DNA from: Bacteroidota bacterium
Lineage (GTDB): Bacteria > Bacteroidota > Bacteroidia > Flavobacteriales > Flavobacteriaceae
Reading direction: 5' to 3'
DNA: 8,725 bases
Assembly (NCBI GenBank): GCA_022601215.1
Contig: JAHZIZ010000223.1
Coordinates: forward strand, 1 to 8,725
Shown one piece after another: positions 1-5,683 of the stretch. The notes under the pieces were generated by a model. It did not search any database and was not told the origin of the DNA. It was given only the letters and a program-made list of their open reading frames with translations. The position numbers were made by a program, and so were the translations under genes. Position 1 is the first letter of the stretch. Each line of letters begins with the position of its first letter.

Positions 1-21
1 ACGAGGATGTAATCCAATGTT

Positions 22-55
22 AAGAATGCGTCGAAGCTTGCTTCAGTGCATTTTT
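22..55 (+). terminator. Imperfect hairpin with T-tract, possible terminator of an upstream gene
   Basis: Bases 22-31 pair with 46-55 (AAGAATGCGT against GTGCATTTTT, with three G-T wobbles). After one mismatch, GAAG at 33-36 pairs with CTTC at 41-44. The 3' arm ends in five T residues, so on the + strand it resembles an intrinsic terminator, presumably for a rightward gene ending before base 1. That gene is not in the window, so the role is inferred. The structure could equally belong to a dispersed repeat. Confidence 0.35.
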
Positions 56-63
56 GAACGAGT

Positions 64-111
64 AACTATGAGGTGCGAAGCACCTTAAGTTCATTGCCAG
101 CATAGTTTTTT
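64..111 (+). repeat. Nested inverted repeats ending in a T-tract
   Basis: AACTATG (64-70) is exactly complementary to CATAGTT (101-107). Inside it lies a second perfect hairpin, AGGTGC (71-76), GAA loop, GCACCT (80-85). The outer arm runs into six T residues (106-111). This could be a second terminator-like structure or part of an intergenic repeat element. Both stems are seen directly; their function is unknown. Confidence 0.35.
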
Positions 112-290
112 GGGATCATATAGTTTAAGTAGTATACTTCCTCTATACGGGAGTAAGAGTTTCATTATGTGAGAAGCAAGACGCTATTATTAATAAGGAA
201 GGCGTTTATAAACGAAGAGGAGTAAAAAAGCTGTTTTTTCGTAAAAAATTATAATTTAAGTACATAACCTATACTTTTGAAAAAGAATTG

Positions 291-317
291 TGAGAATGTC
301 CTCAGCATTCTTAGAAT
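291..317. repeat. Overlapping inverted repeats just upstream of the exbB promoter
   Basis: Bases 291-298 (TGAGAATG) pair with 306-313 (CATTCTTA) around a 7-nt loop, with one G-T wobble. The right arm also forms a second palindrome, ATTCT (307-311), T, AGAAT (313-317), so the two pairings exclude each other. There is no T-run, so this is not a terminator. Its place directly before the predicted -33 element would suit a regulator binding site, but that is inference. Confidence 0.25.
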
Positions 318-319
318 AA

Positions 320-351
320 TTGTTCAATAAGTAATTATTTTTATATCTTTA
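320..351 (+). promoter_or_regulatory. Predicted Bacteroidota-type promoter of the exbB operon
   Basis: TTG at 320-322 and TATCTTTA at 344-351 are separated by 21 bases. The Bacteroidota housekeeping promoter is TTG, 17-23 bases, TAnnTTTG, so spacing and seven of eight -7 positions fit. The box ends 36 bases before the exbB ATG. A 7-bp inverted repeat, AATAATT (315-321) and AATTATT (333-339), overlaps the -33 element and might be an operator, though such AT-rich repeats arise easily by chance. A second -7-like box, TACTTTTG at 272-279, matches the consensus exactly but has no TTG at the right distance. Confidence 0.5.
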
Positions 352-387
352 AACCTTTAACTAAAAACAAACTTTAAGTCGATAGCA

Positions 388-1194
388 ATGAAAAAATTAT
401 TTTCTATTCTAGCAATTGCAGCTATGATTTTTGCGGGTACAACAAACGCAAATGCAACTGCTGCTCAAACCATGCCTACTAATGCACAAACTTTAGTGAC
501 GGCAACAACAGTAACTATAATCCAAGATGAAGACGGCGGATCTGCTGAAGCAGAACCTGTAGGATTCCATCAAAAACTAAAACAACGTTTTATTGAAGGT
601 GGTCCAGGTTTTATGGGGATTGTACTATTATGTTTAATTCTAGGTTTAGCTATTGCTATTGAAAGAATTATTTACTTAAACCTTTCTACTACCAACACTC
701 AGAAATTAGCTAATAATGTTGAAGATGCTCTGAATAGTGGTGGAATTGAAGCTGCCAAGGAGGTATGTAGAAATACAAAAGGTCCTGTTGCTTCTATTTA
801 CTACCAAGGATTAGATAGAGCTTCCGAGAGTATTGATGCTGCTGAAAAGGCCGTCGTATCTTATGGTGGAGTTCAAATGGGACAATTAGAGAAAAACGTT
901 TCTTGGGTTTCTTTATTTATCGCACTTGCGCCAATGCTTGGTTTCATGGGTACTGTAATTGGTATGATTCAGGCATTCGATAAGATTCAGTCGGCTGGAG
1001 ATATGAACCCATCTTTAGTAGCTGGAGGTATTAAAGTAGCCCTATTGACAACTGTATTTGGATTGATCGTGGCTATTATTCTTCAAATCTTTTACAATTA
1101 TATTATCTCTAAGATTGATAGTATTGTGAACAGCATGGAAGATGCATCTATCACATTAATTGATATGTTGGTAGACTACAAAAACAAAAAATAA
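388..1194 (+). CDS. exbB: ExbB/TolQ/MotA-family proton channel protein
   Basis: Inner-membrane stator subunit that, with ExbD, uses the proton gradient to energise TonB-dependent outer-membrane transport. The 268-aa protein starts with a signal-peptide-like stretch (residues 1-24, Lys-Lys then a hydrophobic run and Ala-X-Ala sites) and a low-complexity linker to about 70. Helix 1 is about 75-96, followed by a cytoplasmic helical region, helix 2 about 172-197 and helix 3 about 217-240. The family signature APMLGFMGTVIGM lies in helix 2. Thr189 and Thr222 line up by eye with E. coli ExbB Thr148 and Thr181. It is longer than E. coli ExbB because of the N-terminal extension. It is first in an operon with two exbD genes. 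TolQ is the alternative name, but no tolA, tolB or pal is near, and two ExbD partners suit a Ton system. The ATG at 388 keeps the signal peptide intact. Confidence 0.93.
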   Translation: MKKLFSILAIAAMIFAGTTNANATAAQTMPTNAQTLVTATTVTIIQDEDGGSAEAEPVGFHQKLKQRFIEGGPGFMGIVLLCLILGLAIAIERIIYLNLSTTNTQKLANNVEDALNSGGIEAAKEVCRNTKGPVASIYYQGLDRASESIDAAEKAVVSYGGVQMGQLEKNVSWVSLFIALAPMLGFMGTVIGMIQAFDKIQSAGDMNPSLVAGGIKVALLTTVFGLIVAIILQIFYNYIISKIDSIVNSMEDASITLIDMLVDYKNKK

Positions 1195-1212
1195 TCTAAA
1201 AACACATATATA

Positions 1213-1647
1213 ATGGGTTTACATAAAATATTAAAAATAGTAGCGGCTATTCTCGGTATTGCTGGTTTGATTTTTTGGATCATGCTTGTAGCAAAAGGGG
1301 ATGAGGCCGTGAAAGCTACTGGAGAGGGCGTAGATGCGCTCATGTACGTAGGATATATCGTGTTGGCGATTATTGTATTATTTGTTTTGGTCTTTGTACT
1401 GAAAGGAATATTTGCAGGAAATATAAAGAAGACATTAATGTCCGTAGGGGCGTTTCTTGTAATCTTGGTAATTTCTTATGCGCTTTCATCGAGTAGTCTT
1501 GATGGTTTACCGTTAGTAGACAATGAGCCAGTGACTGAAAGTGCATCAAAATGGGTAGGAACAGGATTACATATGTTCTATATCCTTGCAATAGCAGCAG
1601 TTGGTGCTATGGTACTAAGCGGAGTTAAAAAATTAACAGGTAAATAA
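1213..1647 (+). CDS. Small four-helix membrane protein inside the exbB-exbD operon, function unknown
   Basis: I do not recognise a named family. The 144-aa product has four predicted membrane helices at about 7-27, 43-63, 74-92 and 117-137. Lys/Arg residues at both ends and between helices 2 and 3 predict both termini and that loop in the cytoplasm. Two short acidic loops (about 28-42 and 93-116) would face the periplasm. There is no signal peptide and no obvious catalytic motif. It starts 18 bases after exbB, and its TAA shares an A with the ATG of the next exbD (TAATG), which suggests translational coupling. The position argues for a partner or assembly factor of the ExbB/ExbD motor; this is inference from context. 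An unrelated passenger is also possible. Confidence 0.85.
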   Translation: MGLHKILKIVAAILGIAGLIFWIMLVAKGDEAVKATGEGVDALMYVGYIVLAIIVLFVLVFVLKGIFAGNIKKTLMSVGAFLVILVISYALSSSSLDGLPLVDNEPVTESASKWVGTGLHMFYILAIAAVGAMVLSGVKKLTGK

Positions 1648-2270
1648 TGGCTAGAAGAGCAACACCCGAAGTAAATGCAGGATCTATGGCAGACATAGCG
1701 TTCCTATTACTTATCTTTTTCTTGGTAACTACTACCATTGAGAAGGATAAAGGGATCGCCAGACAGTTGCCTCCTATAGAAGAAATCGAAAATCCTCCAA
1801 TCATAAAGCAAAAGAATCTCTTTATTGTAAATGTTAATAGAGATGATCAATTGCTAGTGGAAGATGATTTAATGGACTTGAAAGATTTACGTCAAGCTGC
1901 AATCGATTTTATTGATAATGGAGGTGCGCCTGCGGGTTCTCCAGAGCATTGTAACTATTGTAAAGGAAAGCGTTTGCCGGATTCATCAGACAACCCTGAT
2001 AAAGCGGTAATATCTGTCCAAAATGATAGAAAGACCTCGTATAAGATGTATATCGCAGTTCAAAATGAATTGGTAGCTGCGTATAACTTTCTTAGAAACA
2101 GAGAATCTCAACGTCTGTACGGATGGGATTTTACTGTAATGAAAAAAGGAATTGACGATGGAGATATCACTGGCTCTAGAGCTGATGATATTGAAGAAAA
2201 ACTTCAAAACATTCAAAAATTAATTCCGTTAAAACTATCTGAAGCCGAGCCTAAAAAATCGGGATCTTAA
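1647..2270 (+). CDS. exbD: ExbD/TolR-family protein with a periplasmic CxxC insert
   Basis: Single-span motor subunit that works with ExbB. A short basic cytoplasmic end (MARR) leads into the family signature NAGSMADIAFLLLIFF. Asp16 sits at the start of the membrane helix (about 15-30), where E. coli ExbD has its essential proton-carrying Asp25. The rest, to residue 207, is periplasmic. The protein is about 65 residues longer than a classic ExbD (around 140 aa). The extra length includes a segment at about 91-118 with Cys102 and Cys105 (HCNYC) followed by a charged, Asp-rich stretch. A C-terminal charged tail has many Lys and Glu residues. The start is fixed by the TAATG overlap with the preceding gene. 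The second exbD follows after 11 bases. Family assignment is firm; the role of the cysteines is unknown. Confidence 0.92.
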   Translation: MARRATPEVNAGSMADIAFLLLIFFLVTTTIEKDKGIARQLPPIEEIENPPIIKQKNLFIVNVNRDDQLLVEDDLMDLKDLRQAAIDFIDNGGAPAGSPEHCNYCKGKRLPDSSDNPDKAVISVQNDRKTSYKMYIAVQNELVAAYNFLRNRESQRLYGWDFTVMKKGIDDGDITGSRADDIEEKLQNIQKLIPLKLSEAEPKKSGS

Positions 2271-2281
2271 AATTGTAACGT

Positions 2282-2755
2282 ATGTCAAAATTTAAAAAGA
2301 AAAAAGGGGGAGAAATCCCTGCGGTGAATACGGCGTCGCTTCCAGATATTGTATTTATGCTTTTATTCTTCTTTATGGTGGTAACGGTATTGAGAGAAGA
2401 TAATCTCTTGGTGCAACAAAAAATACCTAAAGGAGATCAAGTAGAAAAACTAAAGAAGGATCGATCAGTATTTGTATACGCTGGAAAGCCAAGTCCGAGG
2501 TACCAAGATAAATATGGTAAAGAAGGAAAGATCCAGATTGGAGACAAATACACAGACATCACGCAGTTAAGTCCAGCACTTACAGAACTTAGGTCTAAAT
2601 TACGCCCTGAGCTCCAAAGTAAGGTAATGGTGGCCTTGAAAGTGGATGAAGATACTAATACTGGTTTGGTGACAGATATCAAACAAGAATTGCGTGAACT
2701 GCAGATGTATAAAATCATCTATATTACTTCACCAGGTAATCAAATAGAAAATTAA
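2282..2755 (+). CDS. exbD: Second ExbD/TolR-family protein
   Basis: Motor subunit of the same family as its upstream neighbour but clearly diverged. A very basic cytoplasmic end (residues 3-8, KFKKKK) precedes the signature NTASLPDIVFMLLFFFMVV, with the conserved Asp at position 22 and one membrane helix at about 21-38. The periplasmic part runs to residue 157, close to the usual ExbD length, and lacks the cysteine insert of the first copy. It contains the typical end of the fold, a run of charged helix (about 131-141) then a hydrophobic strand (MYKIIYIT). It is the last gene of the operon, followed by a strong terminator. Paired different ExbD proteins are common in Bacteroidota, and a mixed ExbD dimer is a reasonable inference. 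Confidence 0.92.
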   Translation: MSKFKKKKGGEIPAVNTASLPDIVFMLLFFFMVVTVLREDNLLVQQKIPKGDQVEKLKKDRSVFVYAGKPSPRYQDKYGKEGKIQIGDKYTDITQLSPALTELRSKLRPELQSKVMVALKVDEDTNTGLVTDIKQELRELQMYKIIYITSPGNQIEN

Positions 2756-2774
2756 GCTAATTGCTTATCGATAG

Positions 2775-2802
2775 AACGCCTTGATAACTCAAGGCGTTTT
2801 TT
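2775..2802 (+). terminator. Intrinsic terminator of the exbB-exbD operon
   Basis: AACGCCTTGA (2775-2784) pairs perfectly with TCAAGGCGTT (2789-2798) around a TAAC loop, giving a 10-bp GC-containing stem that runs into TTTTTT (2797-2802). It lies 20 bases after the second exbD stop and ends 27 bases before the next start, so it separates the operon from the barrel gene. Confidence 0.92.
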
Positions 2803-2817
2803 GTTTTATAGAATTCC

Positions 2818-2825
2818 TATCTTTA
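2818..2825 (+). promoter_or_regulatory. -7-like box almost touching the barrel gene start
   Basis: TATCTTTA matches seven of eight positions of the Bacteroidota -7 element and is the same 8-mer found before exbB. It ends only 4 bases before the ATG at 2830, so transcription would begin at or very near the start codon. The nearest upstream TTG (2801-2803) is 14 bases away, shorter than the usual 17-23, so the -33 element is weak or absent. Confidence 0.4.
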
Positions 2826-2829
2826 TGCT

Positions 2830-3531
2830 ATGACGTTACGCCAGTTTATCGTTTTTATTTCTCTCTCGTTTGTTACTCCTTTGGTTGCACAGGACAGTAT
2901 CCCAAATCCGGCTGGAGATCCTCATTATAGAGAGGATCAAGTGTATGTTGGGGTTACTTATAATCTCATTTCTAGCGTTCCCGATGCTATTAATACGGAG
3001 GGAGTATCTGGAGGAATCCAGTTTGGGTTTCTTAGAGACATGCCGCTAAATGATCGACGAAATATCTCTGTGGCTTTAGGCGCGGGATTTGCTTTTGATA
3101 GAATGGGACAAACACTATTTATTGGGGAAGATGAAAATGAGAATACGATTTTTAGAGCCCTGGACGACGATATCATTTATAATTCTAATCGATTTAGCAC
3201 AGCAAGTGTTGAACTACCCATAGAATTACGTTGGCGAACTTCTACGCCTTCTAACACTAGTTTTTGGCGTATTTATGGAGGTGTGCGCCTTGGATATACG
3301 TATTGGTATCGTGCATCTTTTAAACAGGATGGGAATGATGTTTCTCAGACTGATATTCCGGAATTCGAAAAAATGCGTCTAATGGCGAATCTGAGTTTTG
3401 GATACGGTACCTTTAACTTCTATATGTCTTATAGTTTTACTCCTTTTTTCAAGGATGCATTTTTACAAGAGACGAATGAGCAAATTGACTTTAGACCCGT
3501 ACGTTTAGGGATTATCTTTTATCTTTTATAG
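2830..3531 (+). CDS. Outer-membrane beta-barrel protein (porin/PorT-like family)
   Basis: The 233-aa product begins with a signal peptide (MTLRQF, then a hydrophobic core ending VAQ, cut near residue 21). The mature part is rich in alternating aromatic and small residues typical of membrane beta-strands: QVYVGVTYNL, GGIQFGFLRD, ISVALGAGFAF, VELPIELRWRT, FWRIYGGVRLGYTYW, FGYGTFNFYMSYSF. It ends in a strand with terminal aromatic or hydrophobic residues (RLGIIFYLL), as barrel proteins usually do. The size suits an eight- to ten-stranded barrel. Flavobacterial proteins of this look are often labelled porin-family or PorT-like; I do not claim it is the PorT of type IX secretion. It lies after an exbD terminator, so it has its own promoter, and its end overlaps the convergent gene by 6 bp. 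Confidence 0.8.
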   Translation: MTLRQFIVFISLSFVTPLVAQDSIPNPAGDPHYREDQVYVGVTYNLISSVPDAINTEGVSGGIQFGFLRDMPLNDRRNISVALGAGFAFDRMGQTLFIGEDENENTIFRALDDDIIYNSNRFSTASVELPIELRWRTSTPSNTSFWRIYGGVRLGYTYWYRASFKQDGNDVSQTDIPEFEKMRLMANLSFGYGTFNFYMSYSFTPFFKDAFLQETNEQIDFRPVRLGIIFYLL

Positions 3532-4131
3532 CCAAAAATTAACCATAAGTAACTGAGGAAACATTCCAACAAAGAACCCTAGGACAAGTTCTGGATAAGT
3601 GTGAGATTGGGTCCAAAGACGAGAGGAAGCAACCCAGCCATTGCCTATCACAAATAGACCAATCCAGAAAAGCATATTTATTTGAAAATGAATACTGAGC
3701 GCAATGATGAAGAAGGTAACACCGGCAATTCCAATTTGATGCAAGCTTACTTTTATTTTAAATAGTACCAACAAAAGCGCAGAGATACTTGAGAAAAGAA
3801 TTCCGACAAAAAAGTAATACAACTCTGGACTTTCAAATGGGTCAAATACCATCTTAACAATAAGTAATAAGAGGAGGCACTGAATAATCAAAGGGAGCTT
3901 TCTTTCATTGATATTTTCCAGTTCAGGGGTGGTAATCCAGCCTAAATTTTTCAATAAAAAATAGATTACAACTGGCATTGCCAATGTAATGATGGTAACC
4001 GCTAATAGCTTGGCTCGTATAATTTCAGAATCAATAAATCGAGGTGTAATAACGTAATAGATAAATGCACCGATAAGAGGCATTAACAGGGGATGCAATA
4101 TATATGCGCCAATACGAAGAAAATAATTCAT
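3526..4131 (-). CDS. Polytopic membrane protein with PAP2-phosphatase-like residues
   Basis: A 201-aa hydrophobic protein with about six membrane segments (roughly 8-28, 42-60, 82-96, 104-124, 132-158, 182-200) and no signal peptide. Three polar clusters resemble the motifs of type 2 phosphatidic acid phosphatases in order: NERKLP (75-80), SLHQIG (129-134) and, best, Ser170-Arg171, five residues, His177, three residues, Glu181. The family's third motif is SRx5Hx3D, so here Asp is replaced by Glu. The first two motifs are poor: PSGH is not kept. It may be a diverged or inactive PAP2 relative acting on lipid phosphates, or an unrelated membrane protein. Its ATG shares an A with the rpoN stop (TAATG), so it is cotranslated with sigma-54. 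No terminator follows; it overlaps the barrel gene tail to tail. Confidence 0.8.
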   Translation of the reverse strand: MNYFLRIGAYILHPLLMPLIGAFIYYVITPRFIDSEIIRAKLLAVTIITLAMPVVIYFLLKNLGWITTPELENINERKLPLIIQCLLLLLIVKMVFDPFESPELYYFFVGILFSSISALLLVLFKIKVSLHQIGIAGVTFFIIALSIHFQINMLFWIGLFVIGNGWVASSRLWTQSHTYPELVLGFFVGMFPQLLMVNFWL

Positions 4132-5588
4132 TAAATTTCTTTTCGAAGACGTGCGACGGGTAAATCTAATTGTTCTCTATATTTGGCTACCGTCCGCCTC
4201 GCAATAGGATAGCCTTTTTCTTTGAGTATTTTAGCCAATTTGTCATCAGTTAAAGGCTTCTTTTTGTTCTCTTCGGAAATTGTAATTTCCAAGATTTTCT
4301 TTATCTCCTTGGTCGAAACATCCTCTCCCTGATCATTCTTCATCGATTCACTAAAGAAGTCTTTGATGAGCTTGGTCCCGTAAGGAGTGTCTACATACTT
4401 ACTATTGGCAACTCGAGAAACGGTAGATACATCCATATCAATCTTATCGGCAATGTCCTTTAAGATCATTGGTTTTAACTTGCGTTCATCTCCAGTTAAA
4501 AAGTATTCTTCTTGATGATGCATGATTGAATTCATGGTTACAAAAAGTGTTTGCTGGCGTTGCTTAATGGCATCAATAAACCACTTGGCTGCATCTAATT
4601 TTTGTTTGATAAAAAGAACTGCATCTTTTTGGGATTTCGATTTTTTCTTAGCGTCTTTATATCCCTTCAGCATATTGGTATACTCTCGAGACACGTGTAA
4701 TTCTGGTGCGTTTCTTCCGTTGAGGGTAAGTTCTAAGGTTCCGTCAACGATTTTAATTGCGAAATCCGGCACCACATGTTCCACCATACGAGTATTACCT
4801 GCATACGTGCCTCCTGGCTTTGGGTTGAGTCCTTCAATTTCTTGAATGGCATCTCGTAGCTGATCTTCGGTAATATCGAATTTCGAAATCAGTTTTTTGT
4901 AATGCTTTTTGGTAAACTGATCAAAGGTTTCATTTATAATTTTAGTTGCTAAGGCTATGGAAGGAGTTTCCGTTTTTCTTTCTAACTGAATCGATAGGCA
5001 TTCTTGCAAACTTCGGGCTGCTACACCCGCAGGGTCTAATTCCTGGACTAAAGTCAATACATCTGCTATCTTTTCTTCAGAAGTATATACGTTCTGTGTA
5101 AATGCAAGATCATCCACTATGTCCTGAAGTTCTCTTCTTATGTAGCCACTTTCATCGACACTTCCTACTAAGAACTGAGCAATCTCACGCTCTTCTTCAT
5201 CCAGTCTATAGGTATTTAGTTGTTGCATTAAATGTTGTGTGAATGAAGTCCCTGAGGCGTAAGGAGTTTGTTTTTCCTCGTCATCAACACTATAATTATT
5301 AGCAGAAAGCTTATAACTGGGTGTTTCATCATCACTTAAATAATCGTCTACATTAATCTCGGTTTCAATGCTATCCGAATCATTAAAATCATCAAATTCG
5401 TCATTGCTAAACTCATCGTCTAAATTCTCCCCTTCATCCTTTCCATTATCTAAGGCAGGATTCTCTTCAATTTCTTGTGAAATGCGTTGCTCAAAAGCTT
5501 GGGTAGGCAACTGTATTAGCTTCATCAATTGGATTTGTTGAGGCGATAGTTTTTGAGATAGCTTAAAATTTAACTGTTGCTTGAGCAT
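4131..5588 (-). CDS. rpoN: RNA polymerase sigma-54 factor
   Basis: Directs RNA polymerase to -24/-12 promoters and needs an ATP-using activator. The 485 aa show all parts in order. Region I (1-47) is Gln- and Leu-rich, with KLSPQQIQLMKLIQLP and EIEENPAL. Region II (about 48-105) is strongly acidic, almost all Asp, Glu and Ser. The core-binding region follows, with NPKPGG near 254-260. A helix-turn-helix area is at about 376-413 (ADKIDMDVSTVSRVANSKY). The RpoN box ARRTVAKYRE at 463-472 reads the -24 element and is intact. The start at 5588 gives the usual MLKQQL beginning. It is separated from asnS by a terminator and is coupled to the downstream membrane gene by a shared TAATG. No bEBP activator gene lies in the window. 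Confidence 0.97.
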   Translation of the reverse strand: MLKQQLNFKLSQKLSPQQIQLMKLIQLPTQAFEQRISQEIEENPALDNGKDEGENLDDEFSNDEFDDFNDSDSIETEINVDDYLSDDETPSYKLSANNYSVDDEEKQTPYASGTSFTQHLMQQLNTYRLDEEEREIAQFLVGSVDESGYIRRELQDIVDDLAFTQNVYTSEEKIADVLTLVQELDPAGVAARSLQECLSIQLERKTETPSIALATKIINETFDQFTKKHYKKLISKFDITEDQLRDAIQEIEGLNPKPGGTYAGNTRMVEHVVPDFAIKIVDGTLELTLNGRNAPELHVSREYTNMLKGYKDAKKKSKSQKDAVLFIKQKLDAAKWFIDAIKQRQQTLFVTMNSIMHHQEEYFLTGDERKLKPMILKDIADKIDMDVSTVSRVANSKYVDTPYGTKLIKDFFSESMKNDQGEDVSTKEIKKILEITISEENKKKPLTDDKLAKILKEKGYPIARRTVAKYREQLDLPVARLRKEI

Positions 5589-5609
5589 AATAGGTTTTGT
5601 ACTTAATGC

Positions 5610-5617
5610 TAAAATTA
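5610..5617 (-). promoter_or_regulatory. Weak -7-like box before rpoN
   Basis: On the minus strand TAATTTTA fits seven of eight positions of TAnnTTTG and ends 21 bases before the rpoN ATG, the same distance as the box before asnS. No TTG lies at the right distance upstream, and the box touches the asnS terminator T-run, so it may be chance. A promoter is nevertheless expected here, because the terminator cuts rpoN off from asnS. Confidence 0.25.
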
Positions 5618-5656
5618 AAAAAATCCAGCTACATAGCGCATAATGTGACTGGATTT
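5617..5656 (-). terminator. Intrinsic terminator after asnS
   Basis: Read on the minus strand, AAATCCAG (5656-5649) pairs with CTGGATTT (5628-5621), extended inside by a further ACAT/ATGT pairing after a mismatch, and the stem runs into seven T residues (5623-5617). It starts 27 bases after the asnS stop and ends 28 bases before rpoN. Confidence 0.88.
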
Positions 5657-5683
5657 AATATAGTATTGTGATTTTTTAAGTCC

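Larger units (their letters stand above)
1..387. other. Gene-free leader region left of exbB
   Basis: I find no convincing gene in these 387 bases. A 23-codon frame from the ATG at 17 to the stop at 86-88 runs through the hairpins and looks like chance. A frame open from 129 to the TAA at 252-254 has no ATG or GTG start and could be a decayed gene end. What can be supported is structure: the hairpins at 22-55, 64-111 and 291-313, a short palindrome at 307-317, and a promoter-like pair at 320-351. A decayed gene or dispersed intergenic repeat in the first 250 bases is possible but unproven. Confidence 0.5.

Noticed and set aside
129..254. A remnant of a GIY-YIG nuclease or similar small gene (frame begins VVYFLYTG)
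   Set aside because: Only a five-residue VYFLY stretch is suggestive; no other family residues follow and there is no start codon. Kept as a repeat or remnant question only.
388..2755. Gliding motor GldL/GldM or the TolQ-TolR system
   Set aside because: The ExbD proteins are short and single-span with the ExbD signature, GldM would be far larger, and no tolA, tolB or pal is nearby.
4522..4845. Open frames of 60-107 codons on the strand opposite rpoN, asnS, the exporter, the exbD genes and the barrel gene
   Set aside because: They lie wholly inside well-supported genes in antisense, have no recognisable domains or start signals, and are explained as shadows.
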